From contig JAIRTJ010000108.1 in assembly GCA_031254995.1 (NCBI GenBank), positions 1-6,255 on the forward strand: DNA of 6,255 bases. The letters are read 5' to 3'. Within the stretch, counting starts at the first letter, position 1. Each line of letters begins with the position of its first letter. Both the position numbers and the translations under genes were made by a program. The notes under the pieces were generated by a model. It saw nothing but the letters and a program-made list of their open reading frames with translations. It had not been told where the DNA came from and did no database searches. Shown here one piece after another: positions 6,128 to 6,255 of this stretch. This DNA comes from Eubacteriales Family XIII. Incertae Sedis bacterium (GTDB lineage Bacteria; Bacillota; Clostridia; Peptostreptococcales; Anaerovoracaceae).

Positions 6128-6217
6128 GTGTCAGGGGGACGTGTGTCAGGGGGTCGCGTGTGTCAGGGGGACGTATAACTTGACACCTGTGTCAGGGGGA
6201 CGTATAACTTGACACCT
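6128..6217. repeat. cluster of four GTGTCAGGGGG repeats (REP/MITE-like)
   Basis: GTGTCAGGGGG starts at 6128, 6143, 6160 and 6189. The last two copies are full 29-base units in tandem (6160-6188, 6189-6217), running from GTGTCAGGGGGACG to TTGACACCT. The first two are cut to 15 and 17 bases. Each full unit has inverted ends GTGTCA/TGACAC, and the junction TGACACCTGTGTCA is itself a perfect inverted repeat. From memory, GGGGAC-type repeats of this style are scattered in Firmicutes genomes, often near Y1 (REP-associated) transposases; no transposase is seen here. Confidence 0.75.
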
Positions 6218-6255
6218 AAACTCGCCTGAGGTGTTGCCGCGAAAAAATCGCTGCG

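Noticed and set aside
6128..6217. CRISPR array at the right edge
   Set aside because: The repeats are adjacent or truncated without unique spacers of constant length, and the units have transposon-like inverted ends.
6126..6255. End of a minus-strand gene entering from the right
   Set aside because: Two frames stay open through the repeats, but the residues are dictated by the repeat and no motif is visible; the stretch is too short to support.

Overview
The window looks like a piece of a Firmicutes (Clostridia-like) chromosome of middling GC content. The reasons are Shine-Dalgarno sites of the GGAGG/AAAGGA type, sigma-A-like promoters (TTTACA-N17-TATAAT, TTGACT-N17-TAATAT), a lipoprotein-type ApbE followed by NusG-II and Gx membrane proteins, and an M23 peptidase carrying LysM and G5 domains. 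Genus cannot be set from the sequence alone.

Layout, left to right. (1) Positions 1-416, minus strand: the first 138 codons of a cas3-like gene (HD nuclease domain), cut by the window edge, so a type I CRISPR-Cas operon should continue to the left. (2) 417-822: a 406-base non-coding stretch with two divergent predicted promoters, one for cas3 and one for the pilin gene; the pilin leader is repeat-rich and can fold in alternative ways. (3) 823-1539, plus strand: an orphan type IV pilin-like protein with a nine-G tract in its leader-peptide codons. (4) 1610-3724, minus strand: a compact three-gene operon transcribed apbE -> NusG-II protein -> Gx-family membrane protein. It resembles the core of the flavin-based extracellular electron transfer locus known from Listeria. 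(5) 3828-5726, minus strand: a 632-residue membrane-anchored LysM-G5-M23 cell-wall peptidase with its own promoter and a strong terminator, and an unusual basic, repeat-containing cytoplasmic N-terminus. (6) 6008-6084, plus strand: tRNA-Pro(CGG) with promoter and terminator. (7) 6128-6217: a cluster of four full or truncated copies of a GTGTCAGGGGG repeat, of the REP/MITE type.

The cas3 and pilin genes look more AT-rich than the apbE and peptidase region, which suggests that the left third is accessory DNA beside a housekeeping block. The apbE-NusG-Gx genes probably work together at the membrane: ApbE attaches FMN to an exported protein, and the two small membrane proteins are likely partners in the same redox or transport system. 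The M23 peptidase and the tRNA gene are divergently transcribed from a 281-base intergenic region. No complete new system can be proven here. The items most worth a second look are the cas3 promoter region with its CRISPR-repeat-like element, the pilin leader with its G tract, the EET-like operon, the repeat-bearing peptidase N-terminus, and the repeat cluster at the right edge.
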